Source: Sipunculus nudus (lineage: Eukaryota > Annelida > Sipuncula > Golfingiida > Sipunculidae). Taken from it: a DNA stretch of 64,000 nt. The stretch spans positions 9,491,464 to 9,555,463 of the forward strand of contig CM049320.1 in assembly GCA_026874595.1 (NCBI GenBank). The letters are read 5' to 3'. Positions within the stretch are counted from its first letter, which is position 1; each line of letters opens with the position of its first letter. Below are positions 26,123-37,256 of this stretch, piece by piece. The position numbers and the translations under genes are program-made. A model generated the notes under the pieces. It searched no databases. It saw nothing but the letters and a program-made list of their open reading frames with translations, and was not told where the DNA came from.

Positions 26123-27045
26123 CTTTTCTTTCTCTTTCTTTCTCTCTCCCCTCTCTCTCCCTTTCTCTCTCTGGGCCACAGTGACCTTATTTTTGGAGAC
26201 CCTAATATAGACATTTATAAAGACATTTCTAGAGCCAACAGTTAGGATTTGTGATATGTCTTACTTTCTGGGTGTTCATAATAAGGTTTTCTGTTCATAG
26301 CTTAGAGAATATAGGTCACAGTGACGTAATTTCAGATTTCAAAAGAGACTTCCCAAGGACCCCCCCCCCCCTGGATGTCATATTAGAAGGTTCTAGGTCC
26401 AACAGTGAAGTTTGGTGGCATGCCTGACTGTCTAGGTGCTCAAAGCATAGGTGCTTGCTGCACATAGATCACCATGACCTAATTTCATGTTGGAAAGATT
26501 TGGCCAGAACCTCCTTGGATCTTGTGTTTACAGATTTTAGGCCTAACAGTTACAATTTGTCTCTTGTCTGTCTGTCAGGTTAGTCAAAATCATGTTCCCC
26601 GCAAGTTTCTTGGAGAATATAGGTCATGATGACCTAATTTCAGGTATCCAAGAAAATTTGTCCATAACGTCAATGGATATTACATTAGAAGATTCTAGGC
26701 CTAATGGATATAAATTAAGCCCATCCGACCTTCAAGGTGCATAAATCATGTTTTCCCTATAGTTCAAACATAGGAGGTCACAGTGACCTGGTTTCAAGTT
26801 TTCAAAGACATTTATCCAGGACCTCCCTGAATGTAGCAATAAAAGGTTATAGGCAAAATAGATACAATTTGTGCACTGTCTGACTCTCCGAATCATGTTT
26901 TCGGGCAATAGCTCGCATAAAAAAGTTCATAAAGACCTAATTTTAAGTTTCCGATTAGATTTCATAGGACCTCCCAGGATGTACAAAAAAATGTGTTGAG
27001 GTCTAACGGTTACGATTTTTCCCTTATATCGTCCATGCTACTTCA
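26016..27045. repeat. Degenerate tandem repeat, ca. 150-bp period
   Basis: The core cacagtgacctaatttca and variants recur at about 26186, 26315, 26467, 26616, 26773 and 26925, giving steps of roughly 129-157 bp. Each unit also carries variants of aggacctccctggatgt, agaagattctaggcctaac and agttacaatttgt. Copies are strongly diverged, so this is an old array. Related single copies lie near 34790-34930 and 37095-37260. Confidence 0.8.
26080..26172. repeat. (CT)n microsatellite
   Basis: A CT-rich simple repeat with short TTT interruptions, embedded in the first unit of the 150-bp array. Overlapping open frames rich in Ser, Leu and Phe across it are products of the repeat. Confidence 0.95.
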
Positions 27046-29879
27046 TTTGAACGTCTCATAAATAGAGAAAAAATTCGTAAAAATTAGAAAAATACAGATG
27101 GTGCCACCAGTCTCTAGGAACTGATGAAACACTGCATGATTAAAATTATGGAAATAATCATGGCGATCAATGCATTATTTATTCAGAAACTGAAGGTTTT
27201 GTATTTTTTTTTTAAATTAGAAAGTTGGAGACGTATAAAGTATCAATACTGACGTTTATAACTTTACACTACTAACGACTTCAAAATTAGGCCTATAACA
27301 TTAATTTCAAATACTAGCAAGTACTTTAGGTCTTACCTGTTCGTAAATGAATCAGGTACCCGTCTCCTTCCACCTTTTCATGTCAGGTGTCTAAAATAAC
27401 ATATCAGTGGCCCTGCTTCTGACAAGGAGGGTACCCCGAATTCGGGATGTAGGATGACGCAATCAACTTCGGCCGTCGTCAAACGCGCGGGCACCGTTTC
27501 TCCCAACTCCTTTCAGCAAACGCATTCCCGACTGGCCGGTATCGGCACACAGTCGCGACACTGACACCAGGTGCCTATGGCTTGATAATCTCCCCGAGTG
27601 TTGTCGTCCCCTTTCGACGATGTTCCTTCATCACGTGACAGTACTTGTTCGAACTGTTGCACCTCTGGCTCAAACTAATACGGCTGAATTTCGCTGAAGT
27701 CGTATGTTGTTTGCTGACTGGCCATGCTGCTCTCTCGGTATTGACCTTCACCCTAACCTCCGCACAGATACCACTGCTGCGCAAGCAGCTGGTCAGAAGA
27801 CCAGCCTCGGTGCTGGAGGTTACAGCCCTTGAAGCCAATCACTGTGCTGCTACAGGAGGGTTCCCGTTACGTCAGCAATGCTGGGCTGCGCCCATTTGCC
27901 TTGTTTTTCACATTTGACCTTAATTACTGGAGTATCCATGATCATATAACGGGTGGGCAATACCTGTTTACGATGTTCAAGGATGGATAAATTGGATTTA
28001 AATAGGTGCAAATTTAAGGCTTCCGCCCTCTTTAATGTATCTGGCTTATAATGAATAAATAATAAGTTGATTTTCTGTATATAAGAGATTTGAAGAAACT
28101 CTTTTCGAAAGAATAAATAATTCCTGTTGGTAATGAAAGTGAGTTAAAGTTTAATTGCACTGGGGATGCGATATTATTTGAAATTGTTATACGCTTTATG
28201 TTAATATTCAAATTAAAATCGGCAAATCCTGTTTTACTAGGAATTGTTATTCACTTTTATTCCATTTTAACATTCATCGTTCAACGACAGGTTTCAATAA
28301 TACTGTAAGGAGATATGCAAAGTGTGGTCAGGACGCGAGAGTAAAGACACAATCTCTTAGGTCAGCGCGCTAAACGGTGTAGTATTGCAATTTGTCATAC
28401 GAGAGGAGGGTCCGAGGGTGTCTGTGAACTGATCAGCTGAAGGACGATTTCCCGGCTTATTGTATGTTAGAGTGCGGGCAGCCAACGTATTCCCACACAC
28501 GGTTTTGGTGTTATGTTCACAGGACTTTTAAACAGCCGATGGGTATCTGCCATGGTGGAGCCTAGCATACAGACCAGGACAATTGATACGCTGATCATAG
28601 TGAATGGTACCGAAAATTTTAATGTGGCATATTCGGGTACAGATTACATGATATACTCAGGGTGATTCTACAGTGAAAGACATTGTTTGAATCTTGCCAC
28701 AGTGCGGGCTGTGAGCCTAGCTGCCGGTGATTCTGAGAAGCGAGTACCTCCGAGGTAGAGTCTGTGTCGAGCCAGTGATTTGTTTAACTGAAGGAAGCTC
28801 TTAGGTACCGTATGTACTGTGTATAAAACCACCAGGACTCGAGTTTACATCCCTAAGTCACTTGTCCTTGTCATGTGACCAGCGGCCTTGGTGCAAATCA
28901 TACTTTCTGTGTAGTGTGCAAACAGGATTAGTTGGGACTCTGTGCATTAGTGTTTTATATGGACCAGATGGAGTTTTTTCCATGAGTGTCTAATGACTCT
29001 CCAGAGAATTGAAATTTCATTTTTATCTTTCTTCATTGTTTATGTTACAAACGGCTTTCTCATCTTTTGAGTATATGAGTGAGCTTTAGTGAGCTTAATT
29101 CAAAGTTTAAAAGAACTTGAAAAGTCTCAAATTCCGTTAAACGAGGGTTCTTTTGTCTCAATAAAATGCCAATAAGTTGTTCAATTTTCATGCCAACCCC
29201 TATTAAGTATATATTATTTTAAACCATATAAAATTATTTATTTGGTGAAATATAATTTGTTTTCGTATCTCATTAATTATTTATACTTTAAAGAAATCTT
29301 CTTTTATATAAAGTTATGTAACTAAATATCGGTCAAACGGGGAACAGGTGATTTAGTCCCCAGATCGTTTCGTGTTCGCCTTTTAGTCCAAACACCCCTT
29401 TGTCCACATGTCCGGTTCGCCCACAGGAATATTGTAGCGGACGTTTTGTCCACAGTTCTGTTCCTCCACCGCAGATTCACGCGCTCTATGTCCGGTATAG
29501 AATTTTGCCCGACTGACCAGGCAGTCAGATGTGATAAACAAGTAAACGTGCTGGCTGCGTTAATGCATCATGGTGATTTTTGTCTAAACGTTCATCGGCA
29601 GCATTGTAAAATCTGACCCGGCTATGATTAACGTCTGTGGCTCCTGTTCGTCCACAGGGACGTATCGTCCACGCGCAGCACTGATATATATCATGCCAGT
29701 TACTATTCATTCCCGGCAATATGAAATAGTTGTTACGACCCCATGTATATATAAGATACCTGTTACTCGACGGCACTAGTTTGTTATGTCGTCAAACACT
29801 CAAATATAGGCTTTGCTTCCAGTCATTAAATAACTGCATATGTACGTTGGGGGAGGGTATGGGTAAAGGGTTTGGGGCG
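27046..29879. other. No gene recognised; GC-richer patch at 27400-27920
   Basis: The GC-richer patch has open frames on both strands but no family match. Read on the minus strand it contains ttacgtca (a CRE-like site) and an inverted CCAAT box (tgattggc near 27835-27845), which would suit a promoter or 5-prime exon, but nothing downstream confirms this. A single copy of the gatggtgccaccagtct repeat core lies near 27097. From 28320 to 28960 the composition is also less AT-rich, with a TATA-like tgtataaaac near 28823, but paired LTRs are not visible. Confidence 0.35.
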
Positions 29880-29904
29880 TGTTGGGCGTTCTGTCCTACG
29901 TAAT

Positions 29905-30640
29905 GTAACCAAACAGGCGACGGTGATATTCCAGTATCATATTAAGCAGACGACAGGTACACATACACGTACACATACAAACAGTTACCATGACCGAAAG
30001 AAAAACATGAAGACAAGCACATATGATCAGCACATCTTCAATGTGAAAAACAAACATTTGAACGGGCGCATACTAAAACGCCACCGGACATGTTGCTAGT
30101 AATCATCAAACACATTCCTGTATGAACAAGATAGGCAAAACGCTAACTACAGCAAGAACATAAGCACGTGTGGTGAAGGTATTCAAAAGCAAACCACGTA
30201 AAGTCCATGTATAACATCCTTGCACGGAATATACTGCAAACGACTCTGACATTCCGCCAGATTTATTGACAAGGGTCTGGAGCTTTGAAGAAACCAGGTT
30301 GCGATATACAGGACCAGCGAATGGTGCCGTTAACCTCTGCGTACACGGACACCAAATATGTTGTAGCCGGCTCTGCATGGACGAGGGTCGCAGAATTGGT
30401 GTCAACGATATGAACGTATCGTTTTATCTGAGGAACCTATCTATAAGTTGGATCGTTAACAGAGCTGCCCCGTTGATTGACTTTTGCAGGGACCTTTGTG
30501 TAGATCACTTTTTATCGGTATCTTCAGGGAGCGGCGGGACGATTCCATGTCACCTAATTCGTTTTGACTTTTTTCGTGCCCTGCATCGGGCGCAAGGGTT
30601 TGGTTGGAGCGGCCAAGTCTTTCACTTTTATTAGAGGACG
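29905..30640. repeat. Diverged direct duplication, copy 1
   Basis: Shares an ordered set of matches with 31215-31835: gtgatattccag, atcatat with aagca and acgaca, cacatacaaa, then about 330 bp later the tgaaacca and gcgatat region, gcatggacgag, and near the end ggcgggac with catgtcacctaatt. Spacing to copy 2 is about 1.2-1.3 kb. The copies are well diverged, so the event is not recent. Confidence 0.65.
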
Positions 30641-30647
30641 CCGCTGC

Positions 30648-30969
30648 TCAGCCTCGAACATGCAAAACAGCCACAGCCGCAATATACGGCCTAGATCCCG
30701 TTAGGCAACTCGTCAGATGATATTTCAAACAAGGGCAAGGGTCTTCCTTGCACCCCAAACGGCACCCCACAGTGATCGTGTCACCATCGTGGAACACCTG
30801 ATTTTCATTGTCGTACGGCTTTATCAGATACAGGTAACGGTCGGAGCATGCTCTTTCCTCCGAGCCATAAAAAGCCCTATTCATAGAACGTGACGGTGCG
30901 GCGGCCCTCAACTAGATATAAGCAGACAAAGAGTGTGAACAGATGCAACATCGGCAGCAGCGGTTTCAT
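30648..30969 (-). CDS. Candidate small secreted Cys-rich protein, frameshifted
   Basis: I do not recognise the family. A minus-strand ATG at 30969 opens a classical signal peptide, MKPLLPMLHLFTLFVCLYLV, followed by EGRR as a plausible cleavage zone. The frame stops after TVTFYE near 30880. A one-base shift continues as AFYGSEERACSDRYLYLIKP and then a Cys-rich tail (VGCRLGCKEDPCPCLKY, then TSC) to the stop at 30648. The mature part would be about 75-80 residues with six cysteines. On the same strand upstream are a TATA-like box (about 31088-31098), a GTGAGT donor (31041-31046) and a CAG acceptor (30983-30985), which would define a 64-bp intron in the 5-prime UTR. The frameshift may be a real inactivation, a missed splice or a consensus error. 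Confidence is moderate for a secreted product and low for function. Confidence 0.4.
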
Positions 30970-31087
30970 ATTCTGTCCCTTCCTGGTATGTTGTACGTAC
31001 AGTAAATGGAAAGGCTGGGACCTTTATCTACACGTTTGCTACTCACCAGCGTCCCGTTGAAAATGATCTGACTCGACGTGTGGCCAC

Positions 31088-31098
31088 CATATATATAC
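31088..31098 (-). promoter_or_regulatory. TATA-like box upstream of secreted-peptide candidate
   Basis: The minus strand reads gtatatatatggtgg about 120 bp upstream of the candidate start codon and about 40 bp upstream of a GTGAGT splice-donor-like site. The spacing suits a short first exon, but AT-rich boxes are common by chance in this window. Confidence 0.25.
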
Positions 31099-31214
31099 AT
31101 GAGAGTGTCGGCACGTGACAGCGAAAATATAATCCCCCCCCCCCCAATAGAACAAAACACCATAATGTGACGCAGTTTCGCTGATCCATATTGTGTTGCG
31201 GGTTTCTGATGTTT

Positions 31215-31835
31215 CTGATGGAAAGGACGTAAAAATATCGGCAATAGTGATATTCCAGCATCATATAAAGCAAACGACAAAACATATACACATACAAAAG
31301 ACAAACAAATATGATCGGCATAGGTTAAATGTAAACACAGATATATGTGAAACAGGGTTCATACAAAAGGGCAGTAAACATGTTATCGGCCATCTTAAAA
31401 TAAAACATTGATTTACTATTTATGCAAAAGTCTATGTACACCAAGAACAAAACAGGTGTATTGAAACTGTACAAAAGAAAATAGCGAAAGGTTTCCCGTA
31501 AGAAGATACTTTCTCGCAAAGACTACGCAAACAAGTTTGACATTCAGATAGAGTTATGGACAAGGATCCGTAGTTATGAAACCACCTCGCGATATCGTGG
31601 ACCAACGTTTCGTGCCATTACTTCTGCGATCACGTACACGAGATATTTGTGGACAGCTCGGCATGGACGAGCCTCGAAGCATTGGTGGCAACGGTGTGTA
31701 CGTGTGTCTTTATTGAGCTGCCCGGTGGAGTAACTGTATCACATAACTTTTGGTATATAACTTTGTACCGGTATGTTCAAAGGGCGGCAGGGCGCTGCCA
31801 TGTCACATAATTAGTTTTTAGAGTTTTCATGAGCT
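31215..31835. repeat. Diverged direct duplication, copy 2
   Basis: Partner of 29905-30640. It has gtgatattccagcatcatat at about 31247, ggcatggacgagcc near 31660, and ggcggcagggcgctgccatgtcacataatt near 31783-31811. The secreted-peptide candidate lies between the copies. No second copy of that reading frame is visible after copy 2. Confidence 0.65.
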
Positions 31836-31920
31836 GTTTTATGATGTGTCTGAATAATCAGCGTGCACCTTTGGTATGTGAGGCTTTTGAGTCTTGGCGC
31901 TGTTGTATGTACGTACAGTT

Positions 31921-31942
31921 ACGTAAAGGAAATCCTTTACGT
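31921..31942. repeat. Perfect short inverted repeat
   Basis: acgtaaagga, two bases, then tcctttacgt: a 10-bp perfect palindromic stem with a 2-base centre. It lies between duplication copy 2 and the FkbM exon. No function is assigned. Confidence 0.6.
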
Positions 31943-32213
31943 GTTCCTCAGCTAGCTCCAAAGAACTGTAACACAAATGTTAACTCCTCACTTTCCGCTA
32001 CCTGGTTTGTAAAGCCACGTGTAGTGTTCATAGTATATATAATAACTGCGTGGTTTTGCCAAGCACTACACGCCATAGTAGTTCAGTATGTAATATAGCA
32101 CGTTCGATGTAGATCCCCTTGTTGTCCTTGGTGTATTTCACAATTATCCTATTATTTATAAAAGGTTTGTCTGCTGTTCGTCACATAACATGAGCAATCT
32201 AAAGTGACACACC

Positions 32214-32867
32214 TTAGGCTTTTTGGGCCAGTTTCACATTCTCGAAAACAGTGTTCCACGAACAACCTTCGCCTCTTCTTCGAGGAACTGGACGGAACCC
32301 TTTATTCTCTAGAAATTTTCTTATTGAAATAATCCAAGATGCTGGTCTTGTCTTTCCACAATGAAGTATTTCACGGGTATGGTCCAGTCCATAGGTTCCA
32401 GGACCACCATTTCTCCACCTTCAACATCAAGACTGAATAAGTCATTGTGTTTGACACATGCCTCCTGAAGTATTTTTCCCATCGTCATACAAGGTACCTC
32501 CACCAAGATGTTCCTCTTAATACTCCACTGCCTAAGATGAGCTTGAGACATATGATCCAGAATGCCTCCCACAGCCGGAGCGTGTGAAGTTGACTTTAGT
32601 CCTGCCTTCTTTACATACCGCCATTTCTCTTGTTATTGATTTAGGACGAGTTTTCCTTAACAACCGTGAAGTTTCCCTCGATCAAAACACCACTCCAACC
32701 TAAAGAATCTTCAAAGAACTTAGTATCTGTCAGCCCTAAGCCGTCATATGCTCCGATTTCTACGTACGTTCCCTTACATATTATGGGGTTTGAAAAAAAA
32801 AGGTCAAAGAGTCGGTGGTCTTCACAACCGTTACCGTAGCATTTGCCTTTCTTTTTTAACTCGCATT
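32214..32867 (-). pseudogene. FkbM-family methyltransferase exon, frameshifted
   Basis: An S-adenosylmethionine-dependent methyltransferase domain of the FkbM type (Methyltransf_21) can be read across the region. After a splice-acceptor-like tttatttcag ending at 32868 comes ECELKKKGKCYGNGCEDH, then the cofactor-binding motif GTYVEIGAYDGLGLTDTKFF and WSGVLIEGN. After a shift near 32668 comes AVCKEGRTKVNFTRS. After another near 32580 comes GGILDHMSQAHLRQW and LFSLDVEGGEMVVLEPMDW. After a third near 32340 comes SWIISIRKFLENKGFRPVP, ending at TAA 32214-32216. FkbM proteins O-methylate small molecules or glycans; in animals their substrates are largely unknown. Three shifts in about 650 bp indicate a pseudogene, or repeated indel errors in the assembly. 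No upstream exon was found. Confidence 0.75.
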
Positions 32868-32981
32868 CTGAAATAAAGACGTAATTCTATGTCAAATAAT
32901 TAATGTGTCAGACCATATTTTCCATAAGTCACACCGACTTTCAATGTTGAATTTACTATGATTAGAATATGCGGTTTTCAA

Positions 32982-32985
<4 letters not shown>

Positions 32986-33027
<42 letters not shown>
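32986..33027. repeat. (AT)n microsatellite
   Basis: About 42 bp of uninterrupted alternating AT. Confidence 0.97.
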
Positions 33028-33028
<1 letters not shown>

Positions 33029-33979
33029 GCAAGTGTATTTATTAAACTTTCTAAAGCATTGTTCTTATACACATGATATAACTCTTACATATGTTGTTTT
33101 GTCCACGCCGAAAAATAGTTTTGAATAGTAGACACGTTTATACCTTAATTGTCACCTGAAACAAATAGGTGTAAAAATCTCCAGGAGTCATATTTGTTCC
33201 ATTGTGGTGGTCATGAGACAATATATAATTAGGTAGAACTTTACCAATAATTTAAGTTTACATTTTCAGGTGTTTTTAATGTTATGACATTCTTTTGATA
33301 AAATGTAAATACCATTTTAAGATATCAAAGACAAATGAGTGATTTTAATAGATGACATCTGACTATTCATAACGCAATATCAATGGTGTTAACGGTGTGG
33401 AAATGTTGAAATGCCATTAAGACGTTTGAAAAACTAAGGTAAAATACGTACTTTTGATAATCTTGGGGATTTCTGTTTTTGTTGCTTGCTTTCTTATTTT
33501 TGAGGGTTGTAGCCACGGTTGAGGGCTCTAGCACGGCATGATCAGAATAAAAGCTGCGGCAAAAGGCACAAGGCTATGGTGCCTTTCTTGGTAAACTGTT
33601 TCCATGACATTGTTCATCACTTGTGCCTGGACATTTGAGAAATAAACAGTATATTGATCGTTAAAATGAAAGCCAGAAAATCAAGAAATGTATAATATCA
33701 TGGTCAGAGAAGATTTCTTAGAAGTATGTGGACGGCATGGATTGTGTGTAAGGTTGGGGGAATTTATGTGAGTAATATCCCTAATCGCCCCCAATCAATT
33801 TCGAGGAATGTATTTTGTTTTACGGGGAATTGCCAATGGAATAATATGAAGTATAATGTCAGATCAGTCCAGCAACCCGTTTGTCGGTTGTAATATATGT
33901 TTCTCCGAGGGTTTCCTTAATATGAGCGATCGGTTGCAAGATTTAATTTTATTAATAATTATAATCGAAAACAAAAGAA
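33028..33979. other. No gene recognised
   Basis: About 950 bp between the microsatellite and the LINE scrap. AT-rich, no supported frame or repeat. Confidence 0.4.
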
Positions 33980-34440
33980 AAATAGTATATTAACTATGAC
34001 AGACAAGACAAACGTTTTAAAACAAGTTCCAAAACATATAAGTATACATTTTGTAAATCTAGATATAGACAAATAAAAAGGAGAAAAATATTTACTTGAT
34101 ATAAAAAAAACATGACATATTTGATAATGTAACAGAAGGATTTCAAGTACGCAACAGCGCTAAAAATTATTGAACAAATTGAAAAAGGGCAGGAAACACT
34201 TATCCAAGACCAAGAATTAAAAAAAGTCTATATACTATTTATAACATCAGAGAAACTGACAATTTGATAAAAGATGATGAAATGATCCTAGGATAAGTAA
34301 TAAACAAACATTACAAAAACTTATATGCGTCAAACGATCCCTGTGTGGTAGAGATACAGGAATATCTTAAAAAAAATAAAATCTTTAAAAGTTTTAAGTG
34401 ATGAAGATAAAAAAATTATATGACGCAGTAATCACAGTGT
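33980..34440 (+). pseudogene. L1/Tx1-like LINE ORF2 scrap (linker before reverse transcriptase)
   Basis: Stop-ridden plus-strand frames show the segment that links endonuclease to reverse transcriptase in L1/Tx1-like ORF2: NIRETDNLIKDDEMILG near 34235-34290, then HYKNLYASNDPCVVEIQEYL near 34305-34365, then SDEDKK near 34400. The spacing and the acidic-then-YKNLY pattern fit the family. No endonuclease or catalytic reverse transcriptase motif is present. It lies in the opposite orientation to the large LINE at 48-56 kb and could be a 5-prime and 3-prime truncated relative. Confidence 0.5.
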
Positions 34441-34559
34441 ATGATTAATTAGTGGCCCATGGGCCATGGCGCTCAGCTGAATTCAAGGAACGTTTAACAA
34501 TGACCAAAATGACTGCCAGAGTTCGAACAAATCATCAATTTTGTGAAGAGTCTTTAGAA

Positions 34560-34905
34560 ATGGGTTTCAGTGAGCTTTTGGAAAGATGAAAACTTCATTT
34601 GAAGGTCTTATAAATAGGAAAAAAAATGCGTAAAAATTTGAAAAAAATACAGGTAGTGCCACCAGTCTGCAGGAACTGATGAAACATTCCATGATCAATA
34701 TATATAAAGAATCATGGCTATCAAGACATTGGTTATTCAGATACTGGAGCTTTTGTTTGTATCAGTTTTTTTTATTGTTCTTGGGGGTATTTACGATCCC
34801 TATACTATAGCTCGAAGAATTTTGGTAACAGAGACCTAATTTCCGAGTATATTTTTCATTAGTCTCCCTGGATATCAAGTAAGAAGATTCTAGGTTCAGC
34901 AGTTA
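34560..34905. repeat. Degenerate repeat region leading into the 1,006-bp duplication
   Basis: Contains a relative of the duplicated unit (aggtagtgccaccagtctgcaggaactgatgaaac near 34652) followed by a copy of the 26-kb repeat core (gtctccctggatatcaag, agaagattctagg, agttacggtt). A similar pair occurs at 27095-27135, showing the two families travel side by side. Confidence 0.65.
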
Positions 34906-35911
34906 CGGTTGTGCCATGTTAACAGATGACCACTTTATTTGAGGTTTCATAAATAGATACAAAATGCCTAAAATTAAAAAAGAAAATACTGGTGGCACCA
35001 CCAGTGTACAGGAACAGATGAAACACTCCATGATCAATATGCATGCTAAGTATCATGGTCATCAGAGCATTAGTTATTCAGAAACTGGAGTTTTTGTATC
35101 ACAGTTTTAACTAGAAAACATTTGCTAAGCGACAATGTGTATCCGACAAAGTCAGAGTGGTACAGGTGACCTGAGGGATGGATTGAGTGGTATGTCACAC
35201 CACTCCTGAATATAGTCCACTAAAACTCTGAGAAAAGTGCATTAATTTAATCAACAAAAACACCTGGCGCCACCTGTTTGGTTTATGAGAAAACTCTCCA
35301 AGATGGACTGACATGCCAAATTTCAGACCAATACCTTGAACCATTCCAAATATATGAGCAATTTGCACCCAAAGCACACGTAAGGATGGACACCACCGGA
35401 AAATGATTGCAGATGGCACCACCAGTCTTGAGTACAAAATGGAGTAGTCCATGATCTATGGATATGCACAATTTCAGGCCAATACGACAAATCACTCCTT
35501 AGAAAAGGGCATTAATTTATTCTACAAAAACGGGAAGGTAGCTGGCGCCAAATGTCTGGTTTACAAGAAAAACTTTCCAAAATGGATAGACATGCCAAAT
35601 TTCAGACCAATACCTTGAACCACTCTTGAGATATGAGCATTTTTTTACCAAAAGCAAATAAATGGATGGACGCCACGTGAAAATTATTGCAGATGGCGTC
35701 ACCAGTCTTGTTTACGAGATGGAGGTGTTGAGGATCTATGAACATGCACAATTTCAATCCGATAAATTGATGAACCACTCAGATGAACAGATGGGTGCAG
35801 CGCAAAAAGTATTGTAGGTGGCGCCACCAGTCGCAATTATAAGATGGGGATATTCAAGACCTATGAACATGCAAATGTTTAGCTCAATACATTGACCCAT
35901 CCCCGAGATAT
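34906..35911. repeat. 1,006-bp tandem duplication, unit A
   Basis: Begins cggttgtgccatgttaacag and is repeated head-to-tail at 35912. Internal structure: shorter, diverged ca. 130-150-bp repeats, each with gccaaatttcagaccaatacc, an agatatgagca-like motif, a gatggac motif and a ggcgccacc or ggcaccaccag core (near 35270, 35414, 35551, 35695, 35818). Confidence 0.93.
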
Positions 35912-36917
35912 CGGTTGTGCCATGTTAACAGATGACCACTTTATTTGAGGTTTCATAAATAGATACAAAATGCCTAAAATTAAAAAAGAAAATACTGGTG
36001 GCACCATCAGTGTACAGGAACAGATGAAACACTCCATGATCAATATGCATGCTAAGTATCATGGTCATCAGAGCATTAGTTATTCAGAAACTGGAGTTTT
36101 TGTATCCCTTTTTTAACTAGAAAACATTTGCTAAGCGACAATGTGTATCCGCCAAAGTCAGAGTGGTACAGGTGACCTGAGGGATTGATTGAGTGGTATG
36201 TCACACCATTCCTGAATATAGTCCACTAAAACTCTGAGAAAAGTGCATTAATTTAATCAACAATAACACCTGGCGCCACCTGTTTGGTTTATGAGAAAAC
36301 TCTCCAAGATGGACTGACATGCCAAATTTCAGACCAATACCTTGAACCATTCCAAATATATGAGCAATTTGCACCCAAAGCACACGTAAGGATGGACACC
36401 ACCGGAAAATGATTGCAGATGGCACCACCAGTCTTGAGTACAAAATGGAGTAGTCCATGATCTATGGATATGCACAATTTCAGGCCAATACGACAAATCA
36501 CTCCTTAGAAAAGGGCATTAATTTATTCTACAAAAACGGGAAGGTAGGTGGCGCCAAATGTCTGGTTTACAAGAAAAACTTTCCAAAATGGATAGACATG
36601 CCAAATTTCAGACCAATACCTTGAACCACTCTTGAGATATGAGCATTTTTTTTACCAAAAACAAATAAATGGATGGACGCCACGTGAAAATTATTGCAGA
36701 TGGCGTCACCAGTCTTGTTTACGAGATGGAGGTGTTGAGGATCTATGAACATGCACAATTTCAATCCGATAAATTGATGAACCACTTAGATGAACAGATG
36801 GGTGCAGCGCAAAAAGTATTGTAGGTGGCGCCACCAGTCGCAATTATAAGATGGGGATATTCAAGACCTATGGACATGCAAATGTTTAGCTCAATACATT
36901 GAGCCATCCCCGAGATA
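35912..36917. repeat. 1,006-bp tandem duplication, unit B
   Basis: Near-identical to unit A with a few substitutions (caccatcag for caccaccag near 36005, gattgattg for gatggattg near 36184, aggtaggtgg for aggtagctgg near 36541, gagccatcc for gacccatcc near 36901). It ends at the same cccgagatatcgg junction. The exact boundary and low divergence indicate a recent unequal exchange between neighbouring short repeats. Confidence 0.93.
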
Positions 36918-37256
36918 TCGGCTGTTATCTAAAACATACGCAGATCCAAACTGTACAGAAAGGATTGCAGGTGATGCCACCAGTCTTTGTTATGCACAAC
37001 TGCATGGGTGAGGGAACAACTATGCCGGGTTAGTGAAAGATCGGTCCAAGGGTCTCAGAGGAGTTCTGCAGAAACCAACACAGTTTTTGTATCACATTTT
37101 TAATTATTTCTGGGGTACTTACGAGCCCCATAGGTCAGAGAATATGGGAAACAGAGATCTAATTTCAGACATCAATAAAGACTTTTCATGGACCTCTCCA
37201 GATGTCAAGTATGAAGATTCTAGATCAAGTGATTACGATTTGTACCCTGTTAACAG
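36918..37256. repeat. Trailing diverged repeat sequence
   Basis: Continues with another ggtgatgccaccagtct copy (about 36971) and a copy of the 26-kb repeat family (gaatatgggaaacagagatctaatttcag, acctctccagatgtcaag, agaagattctag-like and gattacgatttg). The sequence changes to retrotransposon at 37257. Confidence 0.6.

Noticed and set aside
26016-26245. Overlapping Ser/Leu-rich open frames
   Set aside because: They are translations of the (CT)n microsatellite.
27575-27917. Open frames on both strands in a GC-richer patch as a gene
   Set aside because: Both strands are open over the same bases, as expected from composition alone, and neither reading shows a known domain. Promoter-like sites are noted but unsupported.
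28320-28960. Possible solo LTR
   Set aside because: Composition and a TATA-like site were suggestive, but no TG...CA ends with target duplication or second copy could be found.
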